From Psilocybe azurescens (lineage: Eukaryota > Basidiomycota > Agaricomycetes > Agaricales > Agrocybaceae), in NCBI GenBank assembly GCA_023853785.1, contig JAJIRX010000853.1:62001-126000 (forward strand): 64,000 bases of DNA. The letters run 5' to 3'. The notes under the pieces were generated by a model. That model was given only the letters and a program-made list of their open reading frames with translations. It ran no database searches and was not told the DNA's origin. Shown piece by piece: positions 52,598-64,000 of this stretch (within the stretch, counting starts at the first letter, position 1; each line of letters opens with the position of its first letter). The position numbers were made by a program, and so were the translations under genes.

Positions 52598-54071
52598 CTG
52601 GGGAAGGATTTTAGTATACCGTTCCTTTGGGATCTCATGTGAGAATAAATGTAAAAATGTAAAAGAAAAGGATACAGAAGCGCCTCTGGGGACTCCGGAG
52701 ATCAAATTTGAGCGAAAGAGAATGCTTTTGGGATAGCCTACGTTGCCCGGTTCACGAAGAAATTGATTTGAGGCGAGGTGAATAATCTAAAATTAGATAT
52801 CAATGGTAAATAAAAATAGATTCATCACAGCCTACCGACCTCGAGAAAAGATGGCCCGGCATTACATATGCATATCAACCAACCTGGATATGGGTCTTCG
52901 GGCATCTGCGAAGTTCCAGGAGTCAGGCTCAATAAATCGAAAAGAAACAGCTTGAGAGAAAGTAGACACGTCGAGGTGCTTTGAGGCCTGAGTGGCTCAG
53001 TGCAAGGCATTTACGAGTCCAGAATATGTGGACCTGGGTTAGACAGAAACCGCCTCGGGGCCTTCAGCCTGTTGTCAGGCCTTGTCAGGAAAATGGTTTG
53101 AGAATTTGATGGCACAATGATGAGTGCGTCGCATCCATCCAGGAGACCAATCAGATATGCTAGCTATATCAACCTGTCAGATTTTGAGTTTTGTATCATC
53201 AGCTGTGTCTTTTTAAAGAATCGATCGCGCAGTTGTCAGGACATCTGTAAACGCAACGGTCCTTCTTCACGAGTTCTGGCCATATATCGGTATTGGAAAG
53301 ACAAAGGAGCCTTCGAAGGCTGCGTACGCGCGCATGTATACCCAGATATAAGTATGTATATATGGTCGGTGCAAACCTTCAGGACAAAGGGACGTATGCT
53401 TTCCTAAGCGCTAGTGACGAGTGTCTTACCAGTGGTCTGGGTGCCATTCCATAGAGACCGCAAGCAGTTGGCATTTAGACAGGTGTAATCAGAATATAAC
53501 GCAATAGCCACCACCGTGCACAGGAGGGCGTCAAAATAAAGGCGCGATGATTGGCCGGAGATCTAGCATCTGCAAGTTATGGGCTAGCGATTGATGAGGC
53601 ATTTCTATGAGATGATGATAGAAACATAAATCGATGGCACCAACTTCCGTTATTTGCGCGGGGTTGATGATGATCTCGGGCAGGGTGAAAATGCGAGCAT
53701 CCCCAGCTACTGCCAGTTGAAAGGGTAGCCAAATGGTAGCACCTGGGGTCGTTTCTACGCTTTTACTGTGGATGACACCAGCTGTGAGGGTTTGAATGGC
53801 TGCGCAATATGTAGTTGAGATGATCATCATACAGACGGCATTTTACCAAAATTATGATTTGAGTATGTTAGCTGTAAACATGAGCTGCCAGTGGAGGTTG
53901 GTGGAGGAATTTGTCCAAGGAGGATGGGACATATTAGCATAGAAAGCCGATGCCAAACATGTATGCTATGGACTCGTGCCCAGTCATGGCTTATTCACGG
54001 CCACACTCTTTCAACCTCGCCTTTCTTTTTCTTTTTCTCTTCCAGCATCCAGCTGTTATACCCCCTTCCCA
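52598..54071. other. Intergenic, no gene seen
   Basis: The upstream flank of paralog B and the promoter side of the EAF7-like gene. A 99-residue open frame on the minus strand (53531-53830) has no recognisable motif or splice context and is not called. The stretch at 54010-54070 is strongly pyrimidine-rich. Confidence 0.4.
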
Positions 54072-55063
54072 ATGACAGTAGCCATGCTAGGGGAGAGAGC
54101 CGACGAGCACGCGTTTCTCAGTTCAGTCGAGGGCGAAATCTCATTCTTCCGGTCGATCATGCGCGCACGACCCGTCGGCATCCACCGCTATTTCCATATC
54201 CTCGCCATTCGCAACGCGATACTGAAGGACACCGGCCGCTCCGTGCACATCGAGACGATCTGGGAGAAGCTGCGAGAGTGCTACGACCTCGACGCGTTGG
54301 ACGCTATCGTGAGTCTCATTTCGTCTGACGGCCCGTTTCCATTTCGATTTGAAGCAGGAGGATAAACGAGTGTTCTCGCCGTTTTTTGACACAGGACATC
54401 GAAGCGCAGGGATACCTCTCCGGAAAGTCTAATTCCTCACCCGTGTCGATTCGATCGCCGTCGCCGTCAGAAAACCTCGCTGCGCATCCGTTCTTCCGGG
54501 AAGAGTTCTCGCTACCGTATGAGGAATTCGAGCCCATAATCGCTCAACGGCGCTTACGGTCCACAGCGTCATTGCCTTCATCTCCTGCTACATCACCGGC
54601 GCCTATATTGGTACCCGCTGCTGCGCCTAGTCCGCGGGCTGTCGCATCTACCTCTGCCAACAGGCGCGGGACAGGTCGCAAAGAGGGACCAAGACCGCCC
54701 GAAGTAAACTCAACTTAGCGGGGCTCGTGGGTGGGGACAGCGATAGTAGCGCACTGACACTAGAGAGTGGCGACGAAGGGGTGTCCCAGAAACACCCAGA
54801 GAAAGCGTGGTCACAGGTACAGACGCGGGTACGGAGTACGCTGAGGAAGAGGATGTGGACATGGGTGACCCTTCACCAGGTAATATTCCGCGTTTTCAAT
54901 TTTGCATTAAGACCCACTAAATACTTTTATCTTATAATTATCAGCAGCTGAGGCATCGCCGAAACCAACGCGAGGTAGACCACCAAAAGCTGGGCGGAGA
55001 GGACGCGCAGGTGCAGTGCGGGGAGCTACTTCGACGCGTGGGGCCAAGAAGAGGAAACGTTGA
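54072..55063 (+). CDS. EAF7: EAF7/MRGBP-like NuA4 histone acetyltransferase subunit
   Basis: A probable chromatin-modifying complex subunit of the CT20/EAF7 family. The ATG at 54072 starts MTVAMLGERADEHAFLSSVE, then the conserved core EGEISFFRSIMRARPVGIHR, YFHILAIRNAIL, IWEKLRECYDLDALDAI, and after an intron DIEAQGYLSG, PFFREEFSLPYEEFEPIIA. The rest is disordered: Ser/Pro/Ala-rich, then acidic (EYAEEEDVDMGDPSP) and a basic AT-hook-like end (KPTRGRPPKAGRRGRAG, GAKKRKR). The stop is at 55061-55063. Two G runs (54685-54687 and 54778-54781) must each be one base longer to reach this end. The corrected reading has the acidic-then-basic tail expected of the family. Confidence 0.85.
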
Positions 55064-55578
55064 GTCATGGAATTACTTCTGTATTATATTTTTCTGTTCC
55101 TTTTCTGTTCCCTTCTGTTTCCGGGGAGGATGCTGCCTCTCGGTTCTCATCTGGAAAAGCCTAAGTAAGTAAACCCTGCGGTCGTCTTCGAACACGCGGA
55201 GTCGGTGACATGGCAATCCGAGGTACACTCAATCGATCACAGGCCTGGTATATTGGTTAAGTTTACATGGCCGAAATAAATGTATCCACTGAGAAGCAGT
55301 CGCGTCGCCAGGCGATTGTTTACATTATAACGCAATCCTTCTTGTCCTGTGCAGCGGCTTCCTCTGCCGCAAGTATTTCCTTCTCTTCGTTACTCAGCAA
55401 CTGGAGGACGGTTATATTCAGTAAATGCTAGCCGGAAGACAGATCGTAGGGACAAACGCACTCCTTTCTTGGCCCGCGCTTGCATGGCCTTCAATTTGCT
55501 TTCTCGTTCAGCTCGTGCTCGACTATTAGATACAAATGGAAAGATATGGATACAACATGAGGGATTACAGTATAATAA
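55064..55578. other. Convergent intergenic region
   Basis: 3' flanks of the EAF7-like and AN1 zinc-finger genes; no gene is seen. Confidence 0.45.
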
Positions 55579-56630
55579 TTAAGCAGAAGCGAAGATGGGT
55601 CGCGGAATAAATGACATTGGGTCGATTATAGGTGATGGTTTGATAGTTTCGTTCGTGATATTAGTCGTGTCGTTGTTCGTGGGTGCAGATGCGGTGGTGG
55701 CAGTGTTGATTGAATGTAATCCATGGGTCATGTCAAGATAATTGGAAGAGGGAGAACCAGAAGGACTGGTGCTTGATGAGCGAGTACTTGAAAACGTTGA
55801 TTGAACATTGACGTACCGATCCATCTTGCTAAATGGCAACGGGGCCTTGGGTGTCGAAGATGATGACGATGATGCTGAAACTGAATTCAGAGCGTTCCGG
55901 GCTGCTGGTATCGCGGCTGTGTTGATTGACTTCTTCACAGCATCCACTGCAGCATTGCCTGCTGCAGTGGCCTTGGTATTGAAATTCTTCGCCCCGGCAT
56001 TAAGATTAGCAAAGGGATTGGGTGTATTTGGTTTAGCATTCAACTTGTTATTAGCGGGTGTAGATACGGTTGGGTGGCAACGATGATCGTCGGGATGGCG
56101 ATGTGTAGGGCAGAACTTTTTCTTGCATGACTGATGATTCAAAATGGTAAGTATACCGAAAACGAGCAAAATATAGATAAAGTAACGTACGGAACATTGC
56201 ATGGATATAATGAGTGGTTTTTGACAATTCCCTCTGGCGCAGACAGGCACAGTGCGTGCTTTGACTCTGCCTGTTACTACCGAGCAATTTTTCTCCAGAT
56301 GCAGGTCCATGCTGATGTTTTGGTCCCGCCCTTGTTCGATGTACACGGGTTGGTTGCATAGAGGGCCTAGTGTCCCTCCTGAATGAGTTTCGATAGATAT
56401 AGAAACTCACAGAGAAACTCACAGCTAGGTACAATGTATTTGCTGTCGTCATACTGAGGGCACTTGTGGTCTTCGACTCTAAAATGTTCCTGACAGAAAG
56501 AAAGTTTGCAATGCTGGCATTTGAAGGGCAGGAAGTCGACAAGGAGACAGGTAGAGTGAGAGCACTGTTTGCCGATCTCGAGAATGTGAGTGTCGCGCTC
56601 TTGGGTCTGAGTAGAAGAGGAGGAGTTCAT
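55579..56630 (-). CDS. AN1-type zinc-finger protein (ZFAND2/Cuz1-like)
   Basis: Proteins of this kind bind p97/Cdc48 and the proteasome during arsenite or protein-folding stress. The start at 56630 (MNSSSSTQTQERD) was chosen over in-frame upstream sequence. The first AN1 finger has GKQCSHSTC, then LPFKCQHCKLSFCQEHFRVE and DHKC. After introns come CPLCNQPVYIEQGRDQNISM and the second finger (CARGNCQKP, MQCS-SCKKKFCPTHRHPDDH, RCH). The C-terminal half is Ala/Asn/Ser-rich and disordered, with FANLNAGAKNFNTKA, and ends RPIFASA. All zinc-ligating Cys and His positions are present in both fingers. No frame repair was needed. It diverges from the mutase-like gene across 247 bases. Confidence 0.9.
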
Positions 56631-56877
56631 TATATGGGTATGTGTAGATGAGAAAGAGTAGAAGGAAAGAAAGTGGTTTATAAGGAAAAGAGAGGCGTAG
56701 CGCTGACGCGTCAATGGCCAAGTAGCAAGAGGCTGATCCAATTACACCATTAGTCAGCTAATATAATACATTCAGTCATGTGATTGACGCGTCTCATTAT
56801 TGAACCCCGGCGACTTGGCCGATGGCTAGCTCATTCTCGCTCCTTCCTCCCCTTTCTAGCACTCTCCCGGCAGTGAT

Positions 56878-58073
56878 ATGGTTTCTTTCATACTCGTATG
56901 CACATTTGTGTGCTTGAATACTTTAATTCTCATTTATTATGCTCCGTAGATTCGTCATGGAGAGTCCAAAGATAATCTAGTATGAGCAGGTTTGGTTTAA
57001 CTTTGAGTTCAGTTCAACCTTTTACATGCACCGTAGCGTCAAGTATGGGCTGGATGGAAAAATTCTCCCTTTCAAATCACGGTAACATTACACATTATAT
57101 CTGGTACTATAAAGCTGATTTTAAAGTGGTAGGGATGAGAGTAAGCGCATACATCTTGGTTTGTCAACCACCTCATGTCTTCGTAAAAGCAAGCAGAGGC
57201 TCTGGCAGATGACCTTTGTCGTATGAACGTTGCCATTTCTGCCATTTACACCTCAGATCTCACCCGTGCCAAACTTACTGCACAAGCGGTGAACGACAAA
57301 CAGGCCGCCACGTCTGACATCCCATTTGTGGAAATGGACTTGTTAAGGGAACAAAACTTTGGTTCAGGAGAGGGAAGAGCAATCAGTAAGAAAGAAAAGG
57401 GAATCTCGCTAGTCGCCCATTACGCCAAGGGCAAGTATCCAGCCTTGCATACGAGGCAGCAAAATTTCCTGGAGGAGAAAGCCTCGACGAAATGGCTCAG
57501 AGGGCAGAGGCTATCGTTGATGGTATCATATCCCTTGAGTTGTTGAAGGAGAAGGATGAAGGCAAGACTAGAACTGTGGCAATATTCAGTCATGGTCTCT
57601 TCATTGGAGAATTGGTGGCTGCTATCGTTCGCCGAGACGTGAATTTTCAAGGGAATTTAGACGTTCGGGACCTTAGGGGCATGCGTAACACGGGGTGGAC
57701 AAGGCTTGAAGTGTCGCTGAAGGTTCATTACGATTCTTTATTCCTGTGTTTCGGGTGTCTGATTGGGCGACCTTTCCAGCCAGACAGCGGAGACAAATGC
57801 CTGTCTTCAGACGCTTCGTCGAACGCGCAGACATCTCCCGCTCTGGTTGTCAGGCTGAATGAAATCAACCGATACTCTCATTTATCCAATCTCGTAAGTC
57901 AACTGTATTTCTGGCCGCCTATGTTGCCAATTGCATTTCAGCATCGTCAAAAGGGTGGAATCGGCAGTTCCACACATGATCCCGCACAACAAGACATTCG
58001 AAGTTTTCTAGCAGGAAAACAAAAATCCACTCTCACTGCGTCCAATTTGGCACCCAAGTCAAAGCCGTATTGA
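56878..58073 (+). CDS. Phosphoglycerate mutase-like histidine phosphatase
   Basis: A histidine-phosphatase-superfamily enzyme of the TIGAR/PhoE-like branch, substrate not predictable. The ATG at 56878 and two small exons give MVSFIL-IRHGESKDNL, placing the catalytic RHGE. Next come VWAGWKNSPLSNH, GMR-QAEALADDLCRMN, ISAIYTSDLTRAKLTAQAV, LREQNFGSGEGRAISKKEKG and GGESLDEMAQRAEAIVDGI. The second catalytic His is in FSHGLFIGELVAAI. A variable C-terminal part ends NLAPKSKPY at 58071-58073. Two runs (CCC at 57067-57069, TTT at 57465-57467) must each be one base longer. With them corrected all active-site elements line up. Confidence 0.88.
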
Positions 58074-58483
58074 TTATCTGGCGCAATGAGACTTACTAAT
58101 CTGCTTTCTGATTGTTTATTTCCTTACTTATCCATAATACCTGCATTACTTCAGCATTTTGTACTATACCAACTCACCTGTATTCCAAGGGTCAAGGGCC
58201 TTCTATAGAACACTCGTTGCCTATCGATATTCTTTAAGCATGCTCCATTTTAAGAGTCTATCAGTTCGCATTCAAGAGAAGCACCACTCATTGAAGCCAT
58301 AACAACAAACGAAGGCAATTGCTGGCTTTCAAAGACTCGGAACATAAGCAGAAGTTTTATGCATTGTTTTTCTTTATTTCCTCTGGAGAGATTCGAAGGG
58401 TAGATTAGCTATGACTCATACGACGTTACTCCACACGAAGAACCCACTATGATAGCATCTAAATAGTGGAATGTATATCGAGT
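58074..58483. other. Convergent intergenic region
   Basis: 3' flanks of the phosphatase and bL35m genes; no gene is seen. Confidence 0.45.
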
Positions 58484-58866
58484 CTATCCAGATCCATAAG
58501 GTAGGAGCAGTTTCTTGAGTTTGTGTGTCTGAGCTGGGGTAGCATACGCGGTTGTGCTGAGTCGGTTCTTTCGTGCCGGGGTTTTTGACGTGTTCAAATG
58601 TGAATGTCCTGCTTTCCCCTAGTTGGTTGATTATATGAGACAAGATTCCAGTTAAGAGAAGGAGAACATACGCGTTTGAAAGCGCTTCCGGATCCCAACG
58701 AGCGCCAACGCTTCTTTGCACCAGAATGGGACTTCATTTTGTAGAGAGCTCCTTCAACGGACTGGGTTGTAGAAAAGAGACGGGATGTGGCGGACGACCA
58801 TGATTGCTGTTGAGTCCGAAGACATGAGTTGGCTGACCACAGCAGCTGGCGACCGAAGGAGAACAT
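58484..58866 (-). CDS. Mitochondrial ribosomal protein bL35m
   Basis: A large-subunit protein of the mitochondrial ribosome. The Met at 58866 starts a mitochondrial presequence (MFSFGRQLLWSANSCLRTQQ, then SRLFSTTQS). The bL35 signature follows: MKSHSGAKKRWRSLGSGSAF, KR, intron, GKAGHSHLNTSKTPARKNRL. A short extension ends LLLPYGSG with the stop at 58484-58486. An upstream in-frame Met at 58905 is possible but would put a hydrophobic stretch before the presequence. Two exons, no frame repair needed. It diverges from UFD2 across 212 bases. Confidence 0.92.
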
Positions 58867-59078
58867 GGAGACAAGTTGAAGACTTAGAAAGAGATGTTTC
58901 CGCAAGTTCGCGCCGGGAGACAGAGGCCACGTGAGTTCAATTATATGTGTAGTAAGTAACGTACTGTACGTGCGTCGAGCTAAGATCTTTCTTTACCCGG
59001 CTCAACAAACAACTCGCTCTTTCCATCATCTCTATATAACTTTCACATCCTTTTGCTTTTCTTTTAGACCCTTTTACG

Positions 59079-62000
59079 ATGAGCGATAATGCACCAACAC
59101 CTCAGGATGATGCCGATCGCGTAGGCATCCCCTTCGTTGAACAGAGTATACTTGACGGGAACTCACTACTCTAACTTTTATAACAGATCCGTTTGAAGAG
59201 GCTGGAGAAGCTTCAGAGGCCAGCTGCTTCATCGTCTGCATCCTCTGGAACGCCCACTCCGAGCCCGTCAACCCCGATCCCTCCGCCTGTCGCTGTCAAA
59301 CCCAAACCTATCCCTCGTCCCTCGCCTGCTGCCAGTGCCGCGTCTCCTCCCCCAGCTCCACGTCCTGCCTCTGGACTGGCAAAGAAGAAAGCGCCAGTCC
59401 CCAAGCTAGACCTTGCTGCTTGGGAAAATCGCACACTTGAGAGCGTCTTGAAAGTCACTTTGAGCGTAGGTTTCCTAAACGCTTGTTCACTTAGTCCTGA
59501 GTTCTAATTTCATTTGTATAATCTACATGTAGAAAGAAGTGGCAGATAAGAGTGGCTACGAGACTGTATGGCTGAAACATCTGGCTTTGGAACTGGCCGC
59601 AGAGGATACTCGTGGGTCTCCCTCTTACCTTTACGTTTGGCGAACACCGTTCTGACATAATGACTCAGCCAATGACAAACTCTCTATCGACTTGTTAGAC
59701 CGGCTTTTAATCGCAAGATTAGAGCTCAATCCACAAACTATGACGTTTGTTTTTCTTGCTTCAAAACTTGGATACGCGCTTACTCTGATTTACAGGGATG
59801 ACTTAGATTACCTCCCTGTGCTAGTGTCTCTTCCGCCTCAGCAAACAGTATTCGAATACTTGGTTGGTTGCTGGAAAAGACTGAATATAGCAAGATCTAC
59901 CGTGATGAAGACGGTTAGTTTCTCCAACTGCCCCCAATACCAATCTACTCACGATGTAGATGTTAGGGATATGCCCCTGCCGACAGCTTGAAAGCTCTCG
60001 ATCAATTGGAGAAAATACGGCAGCTAGTTATTAGCTATTCTGGGTACATTCTTCAAGAGCCTGACATGTTTCCTCAACCTTCAGGGTTCGTGATTTCTTT
60101 TCGAACGACGACACCAGTCTAAAGCTTCTTTAGCCGAGAACTCGGGCCTCCCGAGCTTATCAAACCTCTCCTCTCCCTCTCCGCTCTGTCTGCACCTCTA
60201 CTCTCCAGCGCATCCGAGAATCCATACACACTCTCGCCCTCCGACATTGATCAGTTCTTGCAAGATTTCGCGCGTCGGTTCGAGCCCGATAACGAACTTG
60301 ATGATATTCTTGCGCCGGTTGTACGCGGACTACTTTTCCACGAATCTCTCTTCCGTCCAGAAGGCTTGGGAGGCGGAGATTCTAGTTGGCGCGGTGTCAT
60401 CAGTGGATTGGAGGTTTTGGTGTCGATTAAGAGTATCGCAGCTATGATTACGCGGATGGAAGAGTGGAACCCTGAGAATGTGACCGCTGCGACGTTTGAA
60501 AGGGTTTCTCTCCTGGGACCTCTGTGCCGTCTGGGAGTGTTTTGGGCAGAATGGGTATGTGTTATTGCCCTTCGTGTCTGAATCGTGTTTGACATCAATA
60601 TTTAGCCAAGAATTGGGGAGACATATTTTTCCGAGCCGCAACAACGAACAAGAGATGACATTGAATCCACTTATTCCAGCCTTCGGGCCACTCTCAAAAG
60701 TCTTCAGGTGTGTCAAGCGTCCTCGCATTTGTTTCGTTGGCTAAGTCATTCTGTTTCAGTCTTCTCTTTTCCAAATATTTAATGCTCTAGTCAGAGCATC
60801 CGCTGAAACCAGAGAAGCCGTTCTAGACTATTTTGCACGTGTGATATCCCTGAATTTCAAAAGAGCTGGCATGCAGGTATGCGTTCTTGATATGCATTTT
60901 ATAAATTTGAATCTCACATACGTCTTAAGGTTGATCCCGCGACAGTAGCCTCAGATAGCTTTATGTTAAATATGCAGAGTGTTTTGTTGCACTTTGCGGA
61001 GCCCTTCATGGACGCCAATTACTCCAAGGTCGGAGTCAATCTCATAACTGGGATGTAGAAACTGATTTACTTCCAGATGGACCGAATTGACTCATTTTAC
61101 TACTCTCGTTCTCGTCGTATTGATCTCAGCGAAGAGACTCGCATCAAGGCGACGAGCGAAGAAGCCCAGAAATGGGAAGAAGAACACAAATTTCGTGGAG
61201 GCAAGTTCGTTCAGATACCCAGCGGTTCTTTATTTTTGACATGCCCTATGTTTAGCTACCCCTCCAAACTTTATCTCCAACATTTTCTATCTTACCGTTG
61301 CCATGAGTCACTATGGATATCTGCGAACTATCCAGACTTTCAATGACCTATCAAAGAGCTCAGACGAGCTTCAGCGACAACTGGATCTCGTTCAGGGCGA
61401 CGGCTCTTGGATGACGGTACGTGTTTTGTAATAATAAAAATGTTGTATGATTTTAGCACACTGATGATATTCTCAGTCCCCTTTGAGAGCTCGAACGGAA
61501 GCACTCATCGCCATGGTCAAGAAGGAACAGAATAAAGTCCGAATCCAACAGTTCACTTTTGAGGCGGGGTTGATGGAACAGGACCTGGTCTTCCGGTCCA
61601 TCGGCTTCACTAACTTCCTTGCTACTTGGCTCATCCGACAAGCTGACCCAAAGAAAACACATCCTAACCCTCCTGTGGAGTATGTTTGAATTGCTACACG
61701 GGTTTCTAATGGTGCTAAATGCGATTTTTTTATTTTTATTTTTTACAGGCTACCACTGCCTAAAGAAGTGCCTATGTCCTTCCGCGTGCTCCCGGAATAC
61801 ATCGTAGAGGATATCGTCGACTATCTGTATTTTGCCGTACAGTGAGTGATGCCTTGGTATCAATATATCTATCTCTAACCGCGTCTTCCAGAACATCACC
61901 AGATAAATTTGAAATGGCGGGCAAATTGGAATTGATGACCTTTGTGTTGACATTTTTGACTTCTACGTGGTACATCAAGAACCCTTTCTTGAAGTCCAAA

Positions 62001-63565
62001 ATCAATGATGTATGCAATCATGACCCTATAACATACGACCACTATTTCTCATATCGAAAACTTGGCCTTTTAGGTTCTCTTCATGAGTATTTGGGGTTAT
62101 GGCCGCGAGCGAAATGGTATACTGGGAAATATGCTCAATTCGCACCCCTTAGCTTTGAAGAACCTCATGCCTGCTTTGATGCACTTTTACATTGGTCAGT
62201 AAAACTTGTGTTCATCGTTCTGACACACAAAATCTAAATAACATGTTTCAGAGGTCGAACAGACTGGTGCAAGTTCTCAATTTTATGATAAATTCAGTAT
62301 GTTTCAATCTTTTCTACACAGTAATTTTGACCTATTTAACAAGCAACTTTTAGATGCAAGGTTGGAAAGCCTGTAGTTATCGTTTAAAATTGTCTGACAA
62401 ATTTCACCAGGCGAAATATATCCCATATCCTAAAGGTGGTCTGGAACAATCCTACCCATCGCGAAGCGCTCAATATCGAGGCCAAAGTACATTCATTGAA
62501 TATCGTGTCTTCGAAAGCGAATGCTAACGGCGAGCAAGGAATGTGGACAAGTTTGTCCGTTTCGTGAATCTCATGATCAACGACGTCACCTACCTCATGG
62601 ACGAGTCTTTAAGCGAACTCACGCAAATCCATAACATTCAAGTTGAAATGGATGACAAGGCTACTTGGGAAGCCAAACCTGCTGAATATCGTCGGGAGCG
62701 CCAGGGCACGCTTCGCTCCCTTGAGCGACATGCTTCCGGTTACACAACTCTAGGGCGGTCTACGGTCGAGCTCCTCAAGATCTTCACCGCCGAAACGAAG
62801 GCGCCGTTCATGATGCCTGAAATTGTCGATCGCCTCGCAGCCATGTTGGACTATAATTTGCAAGCACTCGTTGGTCCAAGGTGCCAGGACCTCATTGTCC
62901 GAGAGCCTGAAAAGCTCAAATTCAATCCCCGGGCACTGCTCAGCGATATCATCCAAGTCTTCCTGAACTTGAGCGACCAGCCCCAATTTGTGCAGTCTGT
63001 TGCAGGTGACGGACGCAGTTATACGAAGGAGCTGTTTGACAGGGCCGCGGCAATCGCCATCAAGCGGGGAATCAAGAGTCAGACCGAGATAGATGTGTTC
63101 CGCGCGTTTGTCGACCGAGTTGAGGAGGCAAAGGCTGCGCTGGAAGCTGAAGAGGATCTCGGTGAAGTCCCTGAGGAGTTCTTGGGTGCGTCGTCGTCGT
63201 CTCTTTTTATTTATTGTATCATTTTTGACATGTGCGTTCTACAGACCCGCTCATGTTTACCGTTATGCGGGATCCTGTTCTGCTTCCCTCTTCGAAGACT
63301 ATTCTTGACCGAGCCACGATCAAATCACATCTTTTGTCAGATTCGAAAGATCCATTTAATCGCGCTCCGTTGTCCATAGAGGATGTAGTTCCAGGTCTGT
63401 CTATGGAGCCATTTCCCCTACATACACTACTGAACTCAGCCTTCATACACAGTACCGGAGCTGAAAGCCCGCATCGAAGAATTCTTGATTGAGAGAAGGA
63501 GTAAAAACAAGATTCTAGAGCCTCCACTAGCTTTGCCAGTCGAAGACGCAATGGACACCAGTTAA
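59079..63565 (+). CDS. UFD2: Ubiquitin conjugation factor E4 (UFD2), U-box ligase
   Basis: It extends short ubiquitin chains on substrates for Cdc48 and the proteasome. The start at 59079 ([14 protein letters not shown]) joins [10 protein letters not shown] and a Pro/Ala/Ser-rich linker. The UFD2 core reads [123 protein letters not shown] and [20 protein letters not shown]. The C-terminal U-box has [29 protein letters not shown] and DPFNRAPLS. It ends [10 protein letters not shown] at 63563-63565. At 62538-62539 a GG must be GGG to link ...GEQG to NVDKFVRF, and the join near 62195-62252 is also unresolved. Domain content is complete. Confidence 0.94.
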
Positions 63566-64000
63566 TAAACAAGCATAACTTACTAGCTTTGGAGGGTCAA
63601 GAATAGACTTTGATAACGATAACTAGGGTCCTTCGACGTTGTATCAGTATTCATTCTTTCACTGTAAATTTGCATTTGCTGTCGATATATTTTTCATTCT
63701 TGTGTGCGTATATTTTCGGTGATCATGATATTTGGTAGAAACTCTGGAGTATCGACGGCAATGCAGAGCAAATGTGGAGCCTTGCGGGGTAGGACTCTTT
63801 GTCTACGACCAAAAGCAGGTCCCGAAGAACGTACAGCGAGTCGACGTTGTTCAGCTGACGTCGAAAAGGCTTTTCCAGTATAACTACGAGGGGCGGGAAC
63901 ATGATGTCAAACAGAAAAATATTATTACAGCTTTTATTCAAAATACCAGACCATGCCACTGTCGCCTGGCTCGGGTGCAAGAACCACACAATCGTCTGTA
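63566..64000 (-). other. Possible 3' exon of a gene leaving the window
   Basis: On the minus strand 63723-63895 is open and coding-like: VVILEKPFRRQLNNVDSLYV, then LRDLLLVVDKESYPARLH and a stop at 63723. The product is not recognised. If real, it is the last exon of a gene whose body lies to the right of the window. Bases 63566-63722 are the 3' flank of UFD2. Confidence 0.3.

Noticed and set aside
52980..53045. tRNA-like stretch (GTGGCTCAGTGCAAGG ... GGACCTGGGTTAG)
   Set aside because: No acceptor stem pairing and no consistent T arm could be drawn.
53531..53830. 99-codon open frame on the minus strand
   Set aside because: No motif, no splice context and no partner exon; length is compatible with chance.

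Overview
This window is nuclear DNA of a filamentous basidiomycete, most likely an Agaricomycete. The genes are dense, on both strands, and cut by many short introns (about 50-60 bases, GT-AG, one GC-AG). They include ordinary eukaryotic housekeeping genes (MSH5, RICTOR, Rsp5, UFD2, RPL17, complex I and mitoribosome subunits) and intron-containing tRNA genes. No prokaryotic operons or CRISPR arrays are present. Gene coordinates below span start codon to stop codon and include introns. Single reading frames are only exons, so proteins were read by joining exons by eye.

Layout. 1-882: mostly empty, with a possible LINE remnant at the edge. 883-10232, all minus strand: epoxide hydrolase, MSH5 and a Ypk1/Gad8-type AGC kinase. 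10233-15673: gene-poor, with one doubtful hypothetical gene and an inverted-repeat element (13132-13865). 15674-26293: an ABCB multidrug exporter, a VAP/Scs2 ER contact-site protein, a secreted SGNH esterase (minus) and a Cu/Zn superoxide dismutase with a membrane anchor. 26762-33109, minus: a CSC1/OSCA-type (DUF221) channel and the complex I subunit NDUFS4. 33427-41645, plus: RICTOR (TORC2), two minus-strand intron-containing tRNA-Pro genes and ribosomal protein L17/uL22. 42560-47839: a degraded-looking RasGEF gene diverging from the Rsp5/NEDD4 HECT ubiquitin ligase. 48684-52347: two tandem paralogous genes for small secreted proteins of unknown function, separated by a pogo-like MITE. 54072-63565: an EAF7-like NuA4 subunit, an AN1 zinc-finger protein, a phosphoglycerate-mutase-like phosphatase, mitochondrial bL35 and the UFD2 ubiquitin E4 ligase. 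The right end may hold the 3' exon of a gene that leaves the window.

Functional links. RICTOR is the TORC2 scaffold and the AGC kinase is of the class TORC2 phosphorylates. Rsp5, UFD2, the AN1 protein and VAP belong to ubiquitin, proteotoxic-stress and ER housekeeping. None of this looks like a metabolic gene cluster; it is an ordinary chromosome arm with a small accessory island.

Two results matter most to a user. First, at least 20 places in otherwise well-conserved genes need a one-base change in a homopolymer run to keep the frame, nearly always one missing base. This points to systematic homopolymer under-calling in the assembly, and uncorrected gene models will be wrong. Second, the best candidate for something undescribed is the tandem pair of secreted proteins (48684-49393 and 51612-52347). 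They align end to end without gaps, share a signal peptide, two cysteines and even a 5'UTR intron, and match no family I recognise.
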